Shown: one piece after another, positions 15,502-23,037 of the stretch | How positions within the stretch are numbered: the stretch's first letter is position 1 | Layout: every line of letters begins with the position of its first letter | The notes under the pieces: model-generated | What the model saw: only the letters and a program-made list of their open reading frames with translations | Database searches by the model: none | What the model was told of the DNA's origin: nothing | Made by a program: the position numbers and the translations under genes | From: Streptomyces longispororuber | GTDB taxonomy: Bacteria; Actinomycetota; Actinomycetes; Streptomycetales; Streptomycetaceae | Direction of reading: 5' to 3' | NCBI RefSeq assembly: GCF_024448165.1 | Contig: NZ_JAMOLN010000102.1 | Location: 1 to 35,954, forward strand | Length of the DNA: 35,954 nucleotides

Positions 15502-15562
15502 GAAGGGGCGCGGGGAACCGCGCGACCAGCCTGAGCCGGTCCGCAGTCGCCCCACGCCCCTC
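15502..15562. repeat. Streptomyces intergenic repeat (AGGGGCGCGGGGAA type)
   Basis: This gap between convergent genes contains the widely dispersed Streptomyces motif AGGGGCGCGGGGAAC-x-GCGCGACCAGCC. It includes a 6-bp hairpin GCGCGG/CCGCGC closed by a GGAA (GNRA-type) tetraloop at 15508-15523. The outer arms AGGGGCG (15504-15510) and CGCCCCT (15555-15561) also pair. It may serve as a bidirectional terminator for the propeller and fadB-like genes. Confidence 0.65.
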
Positions 15563-15588
15563 GGCATTCCAGGACGGAGTGCTACCCG

Positions 15589-17730
15589 TTACGCGGGCAC
15601 GCTCGCGACACCGGCCTCCAGGAACCGCTTGCCGTTCACGCGCTCCGAGACACCCTCACGGTCCAGGTACGGCGTGATGCCGCCCAGGTGGAAGGGCCAG
15701 CCGGCGCCCGTGATCAGGCACAGGTCGATGTCCTGGGCCTCGGCGACGACGCCCTCGTCGAGCATGAGCCCGATCTCCTGGGCCACGGCGTCGAGCACGC
15801 GGTCGCGGACCTGCTCCTCGGTCAGGACGATGTCGCCCTGCTTGAGGAGCGCGGCGACCTCGGGGTCCAGCTCCGGCTTGAAGCCGTTCTCCGCGGAGTA
15901 GACGTAGAAGCCGCGCTTGCCCGCCTTGACGACGGCCGCCAGGTTCGGGGACACCGTGAAGCGCTCCGGGAAGGCGCGGTTCAGGGTCTCCGAGACGTGC
16001 AGGCCGATGGCCGGGCCGACCAGTTCGAGCAGGACCAGCGGCGACATCGGCAGGCCCAGCGGCTCGACCGCCTTCTCGGCGACCTCGACCGGCGTGCCCT
16101 CGTCGATGACGTTCTGGATCTCGCCCATGAAGCGGGTCAGGATGCGGTTCACGACGAACGCCGGGGCGTCCTTCACCAGCACCGCGGTCTTCTTCAGCTT
16201 CTTGGCGACACCGAACGCCGTGGCCAGGGCCGCGTCGTCGGTCTGCTCGCCGCGCACGATCTCCAGGAGCGGGAGGATCGCGACCGGGTTGAAGAAGTGG
16301 AAGCCGACGACCCGCTCGGGGTGCTTCAGCTTCGACGCCATCTCGGACACCGAGAGGGACGAGGTGTTCGTCGCCAGGATCGCGTGCGCCGGGGCGACGG
16401 CCTCGACCTCGGCGAACACCTGCTGCTTGACGCCGATCTCCTCGAAGACGGCCTCGATGATGAAGTCGGCGTCGGCGAAGCCCTCGGCCTTGTCCAGCAC
16501 ACCGGAGACCAGGCCCTTGAGGCGGTTGGCCTTGTCCTGGTTGATGCGGCTCTTGCCGAGCAGCTTGTCGATCTCGGCGTGGACGTAGCCCACGCCCTTG
16601 TCGACGCGCTCCTGGTCGATGTCCGTGAGGACGACCGGGACCTCGAGGCGGCGCAGGAAGAGGAGGGCGAGCTGGCTGGCCATCAGGCCCGCGCCGACGA
16701 CGCCGACCTTGGTGACCGGGCGCGCGAGCGACTTGTCGGGCGCACCCGCCGGCCGCTTGCCGCGCTTCTGCACCAGGTTGAACGAGTAGATGCCGGCGCG
16801 CAGTTCGCCGCCCATGATGAGGTCGGCGAGCGCCTCGTCCTCGGCGTCGAACCCGGCCTGCAGGTCACCGCTCTTCGCGGCCGCGATGATGTCGAGCGCG
16901 CGGTACGCGGCCGGGGCCGCGCCGTGCACCTTGCCGTCGGCGATGGCCTTGCCGCGCGCGACGGCCTGGTCCCACGCCTCGCCGCGGTCGACGTCGGGGC
17001 GCTCGACCTTGACGTCGCCCTTCAGCAGCTGGGCCGTCCAGATCAGCGACTGCTCCAGGAAGTCCGCGCCCTCGAACAGCGCGTCCGCGATGCCGAGTTC
17101 GAAGACCTGCTTGCCCTTGAGCTGCTTGTTCTGGTTGAGCGAGTTCTCGATGATCACCGAGACCGCGCGGTCCGCGCCGATCAGGTTCGGCAGCAGCGCG
17201 CAGCCGCCCCAGCCGGGGACCAGGCCGAGGAAGACCTCGGGCAGCGAGAAGGCGGGGAGGGCCTTGGACACCGTGCGGTAGGTGCAGTGCAGACCGACCT
17301 CGACGCCGCCGCCCATGGCCGCGCCGTTGTAGTACGCGAACGTCGGCACGGCCAGAGCCGAGAGGCGCTTGAAGACCTCGTGGCCGCCCTTGCCGATGGC
17401 GAGCGCGTCGTCGTGCTTCTTCAGCAGCTCGACGCCCTTGAGGTCGGCGCCGACCGCGAAGATGAACGGCTTGCCGGTGATGCCGACGCCGACGATGTCA
17501 CCGTCGGCCGCCTCCTTCTCGACCTGGTCGATGGCGGCGTTCAGGTTCGCCAGCGAGCCGGGGCCGAAGGTGGTCGGCTTGGTGTGGTCGAAGCCGTTGT
17601 CCAGCGTGATGAGCGCGAACCGGCCCGCGCCGTACGGCAGTTCCAGGTGGCGTACGTGCGCGGACGTCACGACCTCGCCCGGGAACAGCTCTGCGGCGCC
17701 CTTGAGGAGCTCAGTGGTGGTGGTGCTCAC
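15589..17730 (-). CDS. fadB: Fatty oxidation complex alpha subunit (enoyl-CoA hydratase / 3-hydroxyacyl-CoA dehydrogenase)
   Basis: 713 residues, normal for FadB-type trifunctional proteins. The N-terminal crotonase domain has the oxyanion region AAMGGGVEVGLHC and the second catalytic Glu in LPEVFLGLVPGWGG. The middle NAD-binding domain starts at VGVVGAGLMASQLALL and includes the catalytic-His motif VVGFHFFNPV and the KDAPAFVVNRI block. The C-terminal 3HCDH domain contains a GLPMSPLVLLELVG segment. It catalyses hydration and oxidation steps of fatty-acid beta-oxidation, passing 3-ketoacyl-CoA to the thiolase upstream. GTG 17730 overlaps the thiolase stop (GTGA), so the two are translationally coupled. 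Gene symbol is by function; Streptomyces loci are usually unnamed. Confidence 0.95.
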   Translation of the reverse strand: MSTTTTELLKGAAELFPGEVVTSAHVRHLELPYGAGRFALITLDNGFDHTKPTTFGPGSLANLNAAIDQVEKEAADGDIVGVGITGKPFIFAVGADLKGVELLKKHDDALAIGKGGHEVFKRLSALAVPTFAYYNGAAMGGGVEVGLHCTYRTVSKALPAFSLPEVFLGLVPGWGGCALLPNLIGADRAVSVIIENSLNQNKQLKGKQVFELGIADALFEGADFLEQSLIWTAQLLKGDVKVERPDVDRGEAWDQAVARGKAIADGKVHGAAPAAYRALDIIAAAKSGDLQAGFDAEDEALADLIMGGELRAGIYSFNLVQKRGKRPAGAPDKSLARPVTKVGVVGAGLMASQLALLFLRRLEVPVVLTDIDQERVDKGVGYVHAEIDKLLGKSRINQDKANRLKGLVSGVLDKAEGFADADFIIEAVFEEIGVKQQVFAEVEAVAPAHAILATNTSSLSVSEMASKLKHPERVVGFHFFNPVAILPLLEIVRGEQTDDAALATAFGVAKKLKKTAVLVKDAPAFVVNRILTRFMGEIQNVIDEGTPVEVAEKAVEPLGLPMSPLVLLELVGPAIGLHVSETLNRAFPERFTVSPNLAAVVKAGKRGFYVYSAENGFKPELDPEVAALLKQGDIVLTEEQVRDRVLDAVAQEIGLMLDEGVVAEAQDIDLCLITGAGWPFHLGGITPYLDREGVSERVNGKRFLEAGVASVPA

Positions 17731-18953
17731 TTGTCGCCTCCGGCGTCCTTGTGGTGCGGGTTCTCCCAGATCACCGTGGCGCCCATGCCGAAGCCGACGC
17801 ACATGGTGGTGAGGCCGTAACGGACCTCCGGCTGCTCCTCGAACTGACGGGCCAGCTGCGTCATCAGACGCACGCCCGAGGAGGCGAGGGGGTGACCGAA
17901 CGCGATGGCGCCGCCGTACTGGTTGACGCGCGCGTCGTCGTCGGCGATGCCGTAGTGGTCCAGGAACGCGAGGACCTGGACGGCGAACGCCTCGTTGACC
18001 TCGAAGAGGTTGATGTCCTCGATGGACAGGCCCGCCTTGGCGAGCGCCTTCTCCGTGGCCGGGATCGGGCCGTAGCCCATGACCTCCGGCTCCACGCCCG
18101 CGAAGGCGTAGGAGACGAGGCGCATCTTGACCGGGAGGTTGTTCTCGCGGGCGAAGTCCTCGCTCGCGATGATCGACGCGGTGGCGCCGTCGTTCAGGCC
18201 CGCGGCGTTGCCGGCGGTGACGCGGCCGTGCGTGCGGAACGGCGTCTTGAGACCCGCGAGGTTCTCCAGCGTCGTGCCCGGGCGCATCGGCTCGTCGGCG
18301 GTGACCAGGCCCCAGCCGGTCTCGCCGACCTCGGCGTTGGTGTTGCGCACCGAGATCGGGACGAGGTCCTGCTGGATCTTCCCGTTCGCGTACGCCTTCG
18401 CCGCCTTCTCCTGCGAGCGCACGGCGTACTCGTCGGCGCGCTGCTTGGTGATGTGCGGGTAGCGGTCGTGCAGGTTCTCGGCGGTCATGCCCATGAACAG
18501 GGCGGACTCGTCGACGAGCTTCTCCGAGACGAACCGCGGGTTCGGGTCGACGCCCTCGCCCATGGGGTGGCGGCCCATGTGCTCGACACCACCGGCGATG
18601 ACGGCGTCGTACGCGCCGAACGCGACGGAACCGGCGGCGGTGGTGACGGCCGTGAGCGCACCGGCGCACATGCGGTCGATCGAGTAACCCGGGACCGACT
18701 GCGGCAGGCCCGCGAGGATGCCCGCGGTGCGGCCGAGGGTCAGGCCCTGGTCGCCGATCTGCGTGGTCGCGGCGATGGCGACCTCGTCGATCTGCTTCGG
18801 GTCCAGGTTCGGGTTCCGGCGCAGCAGCTCCCGGATGGCCTTCACGACGAGGTCGTCGGCGCGGGTCTCGTGGTAGATGCCCTTCGGGCCCGCCTTGCCG
18901 AACGGGGTGCGGACGCCGTCGACGAAGACGACGTCCCTGACGGTACGAGGCAC
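17727..18953 (-). CDS. fadA: Acetyl-CoA C-acyltransferase (thiolase)
   Basis: 408 residues. Thiolase catalytic residues are all visible: nucleophilic Cys in SIDRMCAGALTAV, the NEAFAVQ motif, the His in GGAIAFGHPLASSG and the second Cys in TMCVGFGMGATV. It cleaves 3-ketoacyl-CoA with CoA, completing the beta-oxidation cycle begun by the coupled alpha subunit. GTG 18953 is chosen because GGAGGAG lies about 8 nt upstream and the product starts MPRTVRDVVFVDGVRTP; longer in-frame starts run through the promoter and operator region. A perfect 14-bp palindrome about 50 nt upstream probably controls the pair. Confidence 0.96.
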   Translation of the reverse strand: MPRTVRDVVFVDGVRTPFGKAGPKGIYHETRADDLVVKAIRELLRRNPNLDPKQIDEVAIAATTQIGDQGLTLGRTAGILAGLPQSVPGYSIDRMCAGALTAVTTAAGSVAFGAYDAVIAGGVEHMGRHPMGEGVDPNPRFVSEKLVDESALFMGMTAENLHDRYPHITKQRADEYAVRSQEKAAKAYANGKIQQDLVPISVRNTNAEVGETGWGLVTADEPMRPGTTLENLAGLKTPFRTHGRVTAGNAAGLNDGATASIIASEDFARENNLPVKMRLVSYAFAGVEPEVMGYGPIPATEKALAKAGLSIEDINLFEVNEAFAVQVLAFLDHYGIADDDARVNQYGGAIAFGHPLASSGVRLMTQLARQFEEQPEVRYGLTTMCVGFGMGATVIWENPHHKDAGGDK

Positions 18954-19000
18954 GATGGCTCTCCTCCAAGATGCGGGACGGCACTGCCACGGCACGCGAC

Positions 19001-19014
19001 TGAGCGCGCGCTCA
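19001..19014. promoter_or_regulatory. Perfect 14-bp palindrome, probable operator of the thiolase-fadB operon
   Basis: TGAGCGCGCGCTCA reads the same on both strands and lies 48 nt before the thiolase start, inside the short gap to the preceding stop. It resembles a TetR-family operator; acyl-CoA metabolism genes in actinomycetes are often under such repressors. A related palindrome lies in front of the ferritin-like gene. Confidence 0.55.
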
Positions 19015-19019
19015 TGCCC

Positions 19020-19808
19020 TCATGCTACTTGCGGGTAACCATGCTGCCCAGTCCCCCCGGCCGGAGCGGCGAACGTCACATCCCCACCGGCGATCATCTC
19101 GGCCATCGGGGCGGACGAGGAGACGACGTCCCGGACGAAGGCCCACCGGCGCACCCCGCACCGTCGCAGGGCGCTCCCGTGGTCGGCGACCGCCACGACG
19201 GCCGCCCCCGCGAGCAGCGCCCGCCAGGCCGTGGTGACCAGGTGCCGGGCCGGTCGCGGCAGCCGGCCGAAGCCCTCGCGCAGCCGCCGGCAGTGGAACG
19301 GCACGTGGCGTTCCTCGTCGGCCAGGATCCGCCCGGCCACCTCGGCGAGCAGCGGATCGGGGGAGCCGTCCCGCAGCGCTCGGTAGTAGCGCAGGGCGAT
19401 GACCTCGGCCACCATCAGGACGAGCAGTTCGAGCCGCAGCCCGAGCAGCCGCCGCAGCCGGACGAACGCGGCGTCGGTCCAGTGCGAGCCGAGGGTGCCC
19501 GCCCCGGCGGCGGCGAGCACCGCCGCGAGCAGCCGGGCGTGGTTCTGCTCCTCGGCGACGAACAGCCGGGCCGCCGCCGTGTACCCGGGATCCCCGGCCC
19601 GCGCGGCCTTGGCGAGCAGCTCCGCGCCGTCCCCGTCCTCACCGACCTGGAACCGCTGGACGCTGCGCACCAGCGCGGCGGGCAGCCGCGCGCCCCGCGC
19701 CCACTCCGGATCCCCGACCGCGGCCCGGTCCTCCCGGGCGGCCTCGAAGACCGCCACCCAGTCGCCGTAGCCCGGCTGTCCCGCCTCGTCCCGCTTCTTT
19801 TTGAACAT
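19020..19808 (-). CDS. Ferritin-like diiron-fold protein
   Basis: The 262-residue soluble helical protein has two E-E/D-x-x-H ligand motifs, AEEQNH at about 85-90 and DEERH at about 164-168, plus Glu in LMVAEVIALRYY at about 135. This is the ligand set of ferritin-like/rubrerythrin-type diiron helical bundles. The C-terminal third (after about 195) is less conserved and ends in a Gly-rich tail. Whether it is an oxygenase, oxidase or storage protein cannot be read from the sequence. There is no clear SD before ATG 19808. It lies between the thiolase operon and RNase D, insulated from RNase D by a strong hairpin and with its own palindrome in the promoter. Confidence 0.8.
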   Translation of the reverse strand: MFKKKRDEAGQPGYGDWVAVFEAAREDRAAVGDPEWARGARLPAALVRSVQRFQVGEDGDGAELLAKAARAGDPGYTAAARLFVAEEQNHARLLAAVLAAAGAGTLGSHWTDAAFVRLRRLLGLRLELLVLMVAEVIALRYYRALRDGSPDPLLAEVAGRILADEERHVPFHCRRLREGFGRLPRPARHLVTTAWRALLAGAAVVAVADHGSALRRCGVRRWAFVRDVVSSSAPMAEMIAGGDVTFAAPAGGTGQHGYPQVA

Positions 19809-19825
19809 GCTCAGAAACTAGTGAG

Positions 19826-19843
19826 TTTTGAGCGCGTTCAAAA
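19826..19843. promoter_or_regulatory. 18-bp near-perfect palindrome in front of the ferritin-like gene
   Basis: TTTTGAGCG/CGTTCAAAA has 8 of 9 symmetric positions and sits 18-35 nt upstream of the ATG at 19808, on top of the expected promoter. It shares the TGAGCGCG core with the thiolase palindrome at 19001-19014. A repressor site is the simplest reading. Confidence 0.5.
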
Positions 19844-19871
19844 TGCTGGGCACGTCCGGGTTCTGCAACAA

Positions 19872-19923
19872 CGGCAGAGTCCCGTGTCCCGTACGCGGAC
19901 GTACGGGACACGGGACTCTGCCG
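19872..19923 (-). terminator. 24-bp perfect stem-loop, terminator of rnd
   Basis: Arms 19872-19895 and 19900-19923 are perfectly complementary over 24 bp with a CGGA loop. The structure begins about 20 nt after the rnd stop (minus strand) and is followed on that strand by TTGTTG, so it should act as an intrinsic terminator. Confidence 0.8.
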
Positions 19924-19943
19924 AACGGCGAAGAGGGGGTCGC

Positions 19944-21233
19944 TCAGGCGCGCGCCGTCGCGGCCAGCGCCGCCACCAGCACCGGGGTGACCTGCTCCAC
20001 CTGCCAGCGCCGCGCGCCGTGCGAGGCCAGCGCCGCCGCCACGGAGTCGGCGTCCACGGCCGACGGCGGCTCCCAGCACACCCGGCGCACCGTGTCCGGC
20101 GTGATCAGGTTCTCCTGCGGCATGTGCAGCGTCTCGGCGAGCGCCGACACCGCGGTCCGCGACGCCGAGAGGCGGGCCGCGGCGGCCGGGTCCTTGTCGG
20201 CCCAGGCCCGCGGCGGCGGCGGACCGGCGACCGGCTGCCCCGGCTGCGGCAGCTCGGCGTCGGGCAGCGCCCTGGCCCGGTCGACCGCGGCCTGCCACTG
20301 CTCCAGCTGACGGCGTCCCATCCGGTGCCCGAAACCGGGCAGGGCGGACAGGGCGTTCACGCTCACCGGCAGGGCGAGGGCGGCCTCGACGATCGCCGTG
20401 TCGCTGAGGACCTTGCCCGGCGACACGTCGCGCCGCTGGGCGACCTTGTCGCGAGCGGTCCACAGCTCCCGCACGACGGCCATCTGGCGACGGCGCCGCA
20501 CCTTGTGCATGCCGGACGTCCGGCGCCAGGGGTCCTTGCGGGGCGGCGCGGGCGGCGCCGTGGCGATCGCCTCGAACTCCTGGTGGGCCCACTCCAGCTT
20601 GCCCTGCCGGTCGAGCTCCTTCTCCAGGGCGTCGCGCAGGTCGACGAGCAGCTCCACGTCGAGCGCGGCGTAGCGCAGCCAGGGCTCGGGCAGCGGCCGG
20701 GTCGACCAGTCGACCGCGGAGTGCCCCTTCTCCAGCGAGTAGCCCAGCACGTTCTCGACCATCGCGCCGAGCCCCACCCGCGGGAAGCCCGCGAGGCGTC
20801 CGGCCAGCTCGGTGTCGAAGAGCCGCGAGGGCACCATGCCTATTTCGCGCAGGCACGGCAGGTCCTGGGTGGCGGCGTGCAGGTCCCACTCGGCGTCGCC
20901 GATGGCGGCGCCGAGCTCGGACAGGTCGGGGCAGGCGACGGGGTCGATCAGCGCGGACCCGGCCCCCTCGCGGCGCAGCTGGACCAGATAGGCCCGCTGT
21001 CCGTAGCGGTAACCGGAGGCGCGCTCGGCGTCGACCGCGACCGGCCCCGTGCCGGAGGCGAACGCCGCGACGACATGCGCGAGCGAGGTCGCGTCGGCGA
21101 TCACCGGGGGGATCCCCTCGCGCGGTTCGAGCAGTGGAGTCGGCGCCCCTTCCGCAGATCCGCCGTCGTCCGGAGGAGCGCCTCCGGTGGTGCGCAGTGA
21201 ACTGTCTGCTGCGGTCTCTTGGGCGTCGGTCAC
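19944..21233 (-). CDS. rnd: Ribonuclease D (DEDD 3'-5' exonuclease with HRDC domain)
   Basis: 429 residues. The DEDDy exonuclease motifs are visible: D68-x-E70 in AVDAERASG, Asp124 in ATQDLPCL, and Y188-x3-D192 in RYAALDVELL. An HRDC-type helical domain follows at about 275-325 (VNALSALPGFG). The first 40 residues are low-complexity and dispensable-looking. The enzyme would trim structured RNAs such as tRNA precursors from the 3' end. GTG 21233 has no SD; TACCCT 6 nt upstream suggests a leaderless transcript. It follows whiI on the same strand but is separated from it by a large palindrome. Confidence 0.93.
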   Translation of the reverse strand: MTDAQETAADSSLRTTGGAPPDDGGSAEGAPTPLLEPREGIPPVIADATSLAHVVAAFASGTGPVAVDAERASGYRYGQRAYLVQLRREGAGSALIDPVACPDLSELGAAIGDAEWDLHAATQDLPCLREIGMVPSRLFDTELAGRLAGFPRVGLGAMVENVLGYSLEKGHSAVDWSTRPLPEPWLRYAALDVELLVDLRDALEKELDRQGKLEWAHQEFEAIATAPPAPPRKDPWRRTSGMHKVRRRRQMAVVRELWTARDKVAQRRDVSPGKVLSDTAIVEAALALPVSVNALSALPGFGHRMGRRQLEQWQAAVDRARALPDAELPQPGQPVAGPPPPRAWADKDPAAAARLSASRTAVSALAETLHMPQENLITPDTVRRVCWEPPSAVDADSVAAALASHGARRWQVEQVTPVLVAALAATARA

Positions 21234-21239
21234 CTGTCA

Positions 21240-21245
21240 AGGGTA
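21240..21245 (-). promoter_or_regulatory. -10 element for leaderless rnd
   Basis: On the minus strand this reads TACCCT, ending 6 nt before the GTG start at 21233. There is no ribosome-binding site in the gap. Confidence 0.35.
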
Positions 21246-21260
21246 TCTGTGAACGGACGA

Positions 21261-21292
21261 CGCCCGTCGACGGAACGTTCCGTCGACGGGCG
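21261..21292 (-). terminator. 32-bp perfect palindrome after whiI
   Basis: The 32 nt are self-complementary without mismatch (half-site CGCCCGTCGACGGAAC) and start 40 nt after the whiI stop. Folded, this is a 14-bp stem with a 4-nt loop. No T-tract follows, so it is either a GC-type terminator or a protein-binding site upstream of rnd. Confidence 0.65.
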
Positions 21293-21332
21293 CTGAAGGT
21301 GCGTAAACCGGAAGGATCCGGCCACTCTCCGA

Positions 21333-21992
21333 TCAGTGGATGATTCCGGTGCGCAGGGCGACCGCCACCATCCCGGCCCGGTCACCCGTGCCGAGCTTGC
21401 GTGCGATCCGGGCGAGGTGGCTCTTGACGGTCAGTGCGGACAGGCCCATCGAGACGCCGATGGCCTTGTTCGACTGGCCCTCGGCGACGAGCCGGAGCAC
21501 CTCCACTTCTCGGCCCGACAGCTCCCGGTAGCCGCCCGGGTGGCTCGGGGCACCCGGGGGGCGGCGGTGCATGCGGGCGGCGGCGCCGATCGGGGCGGCG
21601 CCGGGGCGGGTGGGCAGACCGACATTGGTACGGGTGCCGGTGACGACGTAGCCCTTGACGCCGCCCGCGAGGGCGTTGCGCACGGCACCGATGTCGTCGG
21701 CGGCGGAGAGGGCCAGGCCGTTGGGCCAGCCCGCGGCTCGGGTTTCGGAAAGGAGCGTCAGGCCGGATCCGTCAGGGAGGTGGACGTCGGCGACGCAGAT
21801 GTCGCGGGGGTTGCCGATGCGGGGACGAGCCTCCGCGACGGACGAGGCCTCGATGACGTCGCGTACACCGAGCGCCCACAGGTGGCGGGTCACGGTGGAA
21901 CGGACGCGGGGGTCGGCCACGACCACCATCGCGGTCGGCTTGTTCGGGCGGTAGGCGACCAGGCTTGCGGGCTGCTCGAGGAGAACGGACAC
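21333..21992 (-). CDS. whiI: Atypical orphan response regulator WhiI, sporulation
   Basis: A 219-residue receiver plus LuxR-type HTH protein. The receiver is atypical: only one Asp (D27, ADPRV) replaces the usual acidic pair, and the conserved Lys of the GYLLK motif is Thr (GYVVT, residue 118), although the acceptor position D69 (ADVHLPDG) is kept. The HTH (about 156-219) reads LSGREVEVLRLVAEGQSNKAIG...LTVKSHLARIARKLG. These features, the flanking genes (RNase D, DUF3000, hemE) and the sigma-WhiG promoter upstream identify WhiI, needed for late aerial-hypha sporulation in Streptomyces. No sensor kinase is adjacent. GTG 21992 has AGGAGG just upstream; the open frame extends further but would swallow the promoter. 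Confidence 0.93.
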   Translation of the reverse strand: MSVLLEQPASLVAYRPNKPTAMVVVADPRVRSTVTRHLWALGVRDVIEASSVAEARPRIGNPRDICVADVHLPDGSGLTLLSETRAAGWPNGLALSAADDIGAVRNALAGGVKGYVVTGTRTNVGLPTRPGAAPIGAAARMHRRPPGAPSHPGGYRELSGREVEVLRLVAEGQSNKAIGVSMGLSALTVKSHLARIARKLGTGDRAGMVAVALRTGIIH

Positions 21993-22071
21993 CAGGCCTC
22001 CTGGGGTGCGGGACGGGGGACCGGCTCTGGGGATGAAGCCGGGGCGAACCGTGCTTTCAAGGTCACAGAGG

Positions 22072-22099
22072 TCTTCGGCAGCAAACCCGCCCGCCTTTA
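22072..22099 (-). promoter_or_regulatory. Sigma-WhiG promoter of whiI
   Basis: On the minus strand TAAA (22099-22096), 16 nt, then GCCGAAGA (22079-22072). The sigma-WhiG consensus is TAAA-N15/16-GCCGATAA, so the -35 is perfect and the -10 matches 6 of 8. It lies about 80 nt before the GTG. whiI is a known direct sigma-WhiG target in S. coelicolor. Confidence 0.8.
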
Positions 22100-22188
22100 G
22101 AGAAAGATCACGATTTGGTGAGTAACAATTCACGCAATTCGGACACATTATCGATCATCCGAAGATCGAACCGAATCGAAACGAGTAA

Positions 22189-22220
22189 CGGCCGCGTCGG
22201 GTGTGCACCCGACGCGGCCG
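22189..22220 (-). terminator. 14-bp perfect stem-loop after the DUF3000 gene
   Basis: Arms 22189-22202 and 22207-22220 pair perfectly with a GTGC loop. The structure starts about 38 nt after the DUF3000 stop on the minus strand and is followed by a moderately T-rich stretch (CGTTACTCGTTTCG). It should separate that gene from whiI. Confidence 0.7.
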
Positions 22221-22257
22221 AAAACAGTCCCTGACAGTCACCGATATCCGCCCGAAT

Positions 22258-22911
22258 TCAGGACGGATGCGGCCCCCTGCGCTGCGGCAGCGTCACCACC
22301 GCGCTGTCGCCGCCCGCCACCACCGGCGGCAGACCGGCGACCTGGCACAGCAGTTCGCACCAGGCCGCGAGGTGCGCCGCGGTGTCCGGCACCCCGCCCA
22401 GGCCCTCGCGCGGGGTCCACGACGCCCGGATCTCGATCTGCGAGGCGGCGGGCCGGTCGCCGATGCCGCCGAAGTAGTGCGAACTGGCCCGGGTGACCGT
22501 GCCCGACGGCTCTCCGTAGCCGAGACCACGGGCCTGGAGCGCGCCGGTCAGCCAGGACCAGCACACGTCGGGCAGCAGCGGATCGGCGGCCATCTCGGCC
22601 TCCAGCTCCGCCCGCACCAGGGTCACCAGACGGAACGTGCCGTGCCATGCCTCGTGTCCGGCCGGATCGTGCAGCAGGACCAGGCGGCCGTCGGCCAGAT
22701 CCTCGTCGCCGTCGACCACCGCGGCCTCGAGCGCGTACGAATAAGGGGCCAGGCGCTGGGGCGGGCGCGTGGGGTCGACCTCGATCTCCGGACGCAGGCG
22801 TGCGGAGCGCAGGGCGTCGACCGCCGTGCGGAAGGCCAAGGGGGTGGGGTCGTCCTTTTGTGCAGCGTTCATGTCCCGAGCGTTCTGCCCCTCCCGCACC
22901 GATTCACTCAT
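22258..22911 (-). CDS. DUF3000 family protein
   Basis: A conserved actinobacterial protein of unknown function (217 residues from ATG 22911). It shows the family's opening FRTAVDALRSARLRPEIEVDPTRPPQRLAPYSYAL arrangement (two blocks, FRTAVDALRS and PPQRLAPYSYAL), a central WHGTFRLVTLVRAELEAEM helix, the SWLTGAL segment and an IEIRASWTP strand. No signal peptide, membrane helix or catalytic motif is recognised. ATG 22872 is a plausible alternative start, and neither has a well-spaced SD. It is always found in this whiI-hemE neighbourhood in Streptomyces as far as I recall, divergent from hemE. Role unknown. Confidence 0.85.
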   Translation of the reverse strand: MSESVREGQNARDMNAAQKDDPTPLAFRTAVDALRSARLRPEIEVDPTRPPQRLAPYSYALEAAVVDGDEDLADGRLVLLHDPAGHEAWHGTFRLVTLVRAELEAEMAADPLLPDVCWSWLTGALQARGLGYGEPSGTVTRASSHYFGGIGDRPAASQIEIRASWTPREGLGGVPDTAAHLAAWCELLCQVAGLPPVVAGGDSAVVTLPQRRGPHPS

Positions 22912-23024
22912 CCCGACGGAGCCCACAGAGTAAGGGGAAGGAACGCCGTGCGCGGGTAAGGACACCGCGCGGGGGGAGGGAGAGCCTCCGCAGGTGCCGT
23001 TCCCGGCGGACTTCGGGGGCGTGC

Positions 23025-23030
23025 GAGACT
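23025..23030 (+). promoter_or_regulatory. Possible -10 for leaderless hemE
   Basis: GAGACT ends 7 nt before the GTG at 23038 and no ribosome-binding site is present. The hexamer is a weak TAnnnT match, so this rests mostly on the missing SD and the spacing. Confidence 0.28.
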
Positions 23031-23037
23031 TTCCGAC

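Noticed and set aside
15589..18990. Single fused thiolase-fadB protein of 1133 codons
   Set aside because: The fadB frame is merely open upstream. The thiolase is in another frame with its own start and ends in a GTGA overlap with fadB.
17751..21200. Plus-strand open frame of 1149 codons over the thiolase, ferritin-like and rnd genes
   Set aside because: It crosses three real minus-strand genes, two operator palindromes and a terminator, and has no recognisable domain.
21993..22148. Longer N-terminus for WhiI (52 extra residues)
   Set aside because: The extension has no receiver sequence and would cover the sigma-WhiG promoter. GTG 21992 has an adjacent AGGAGG.
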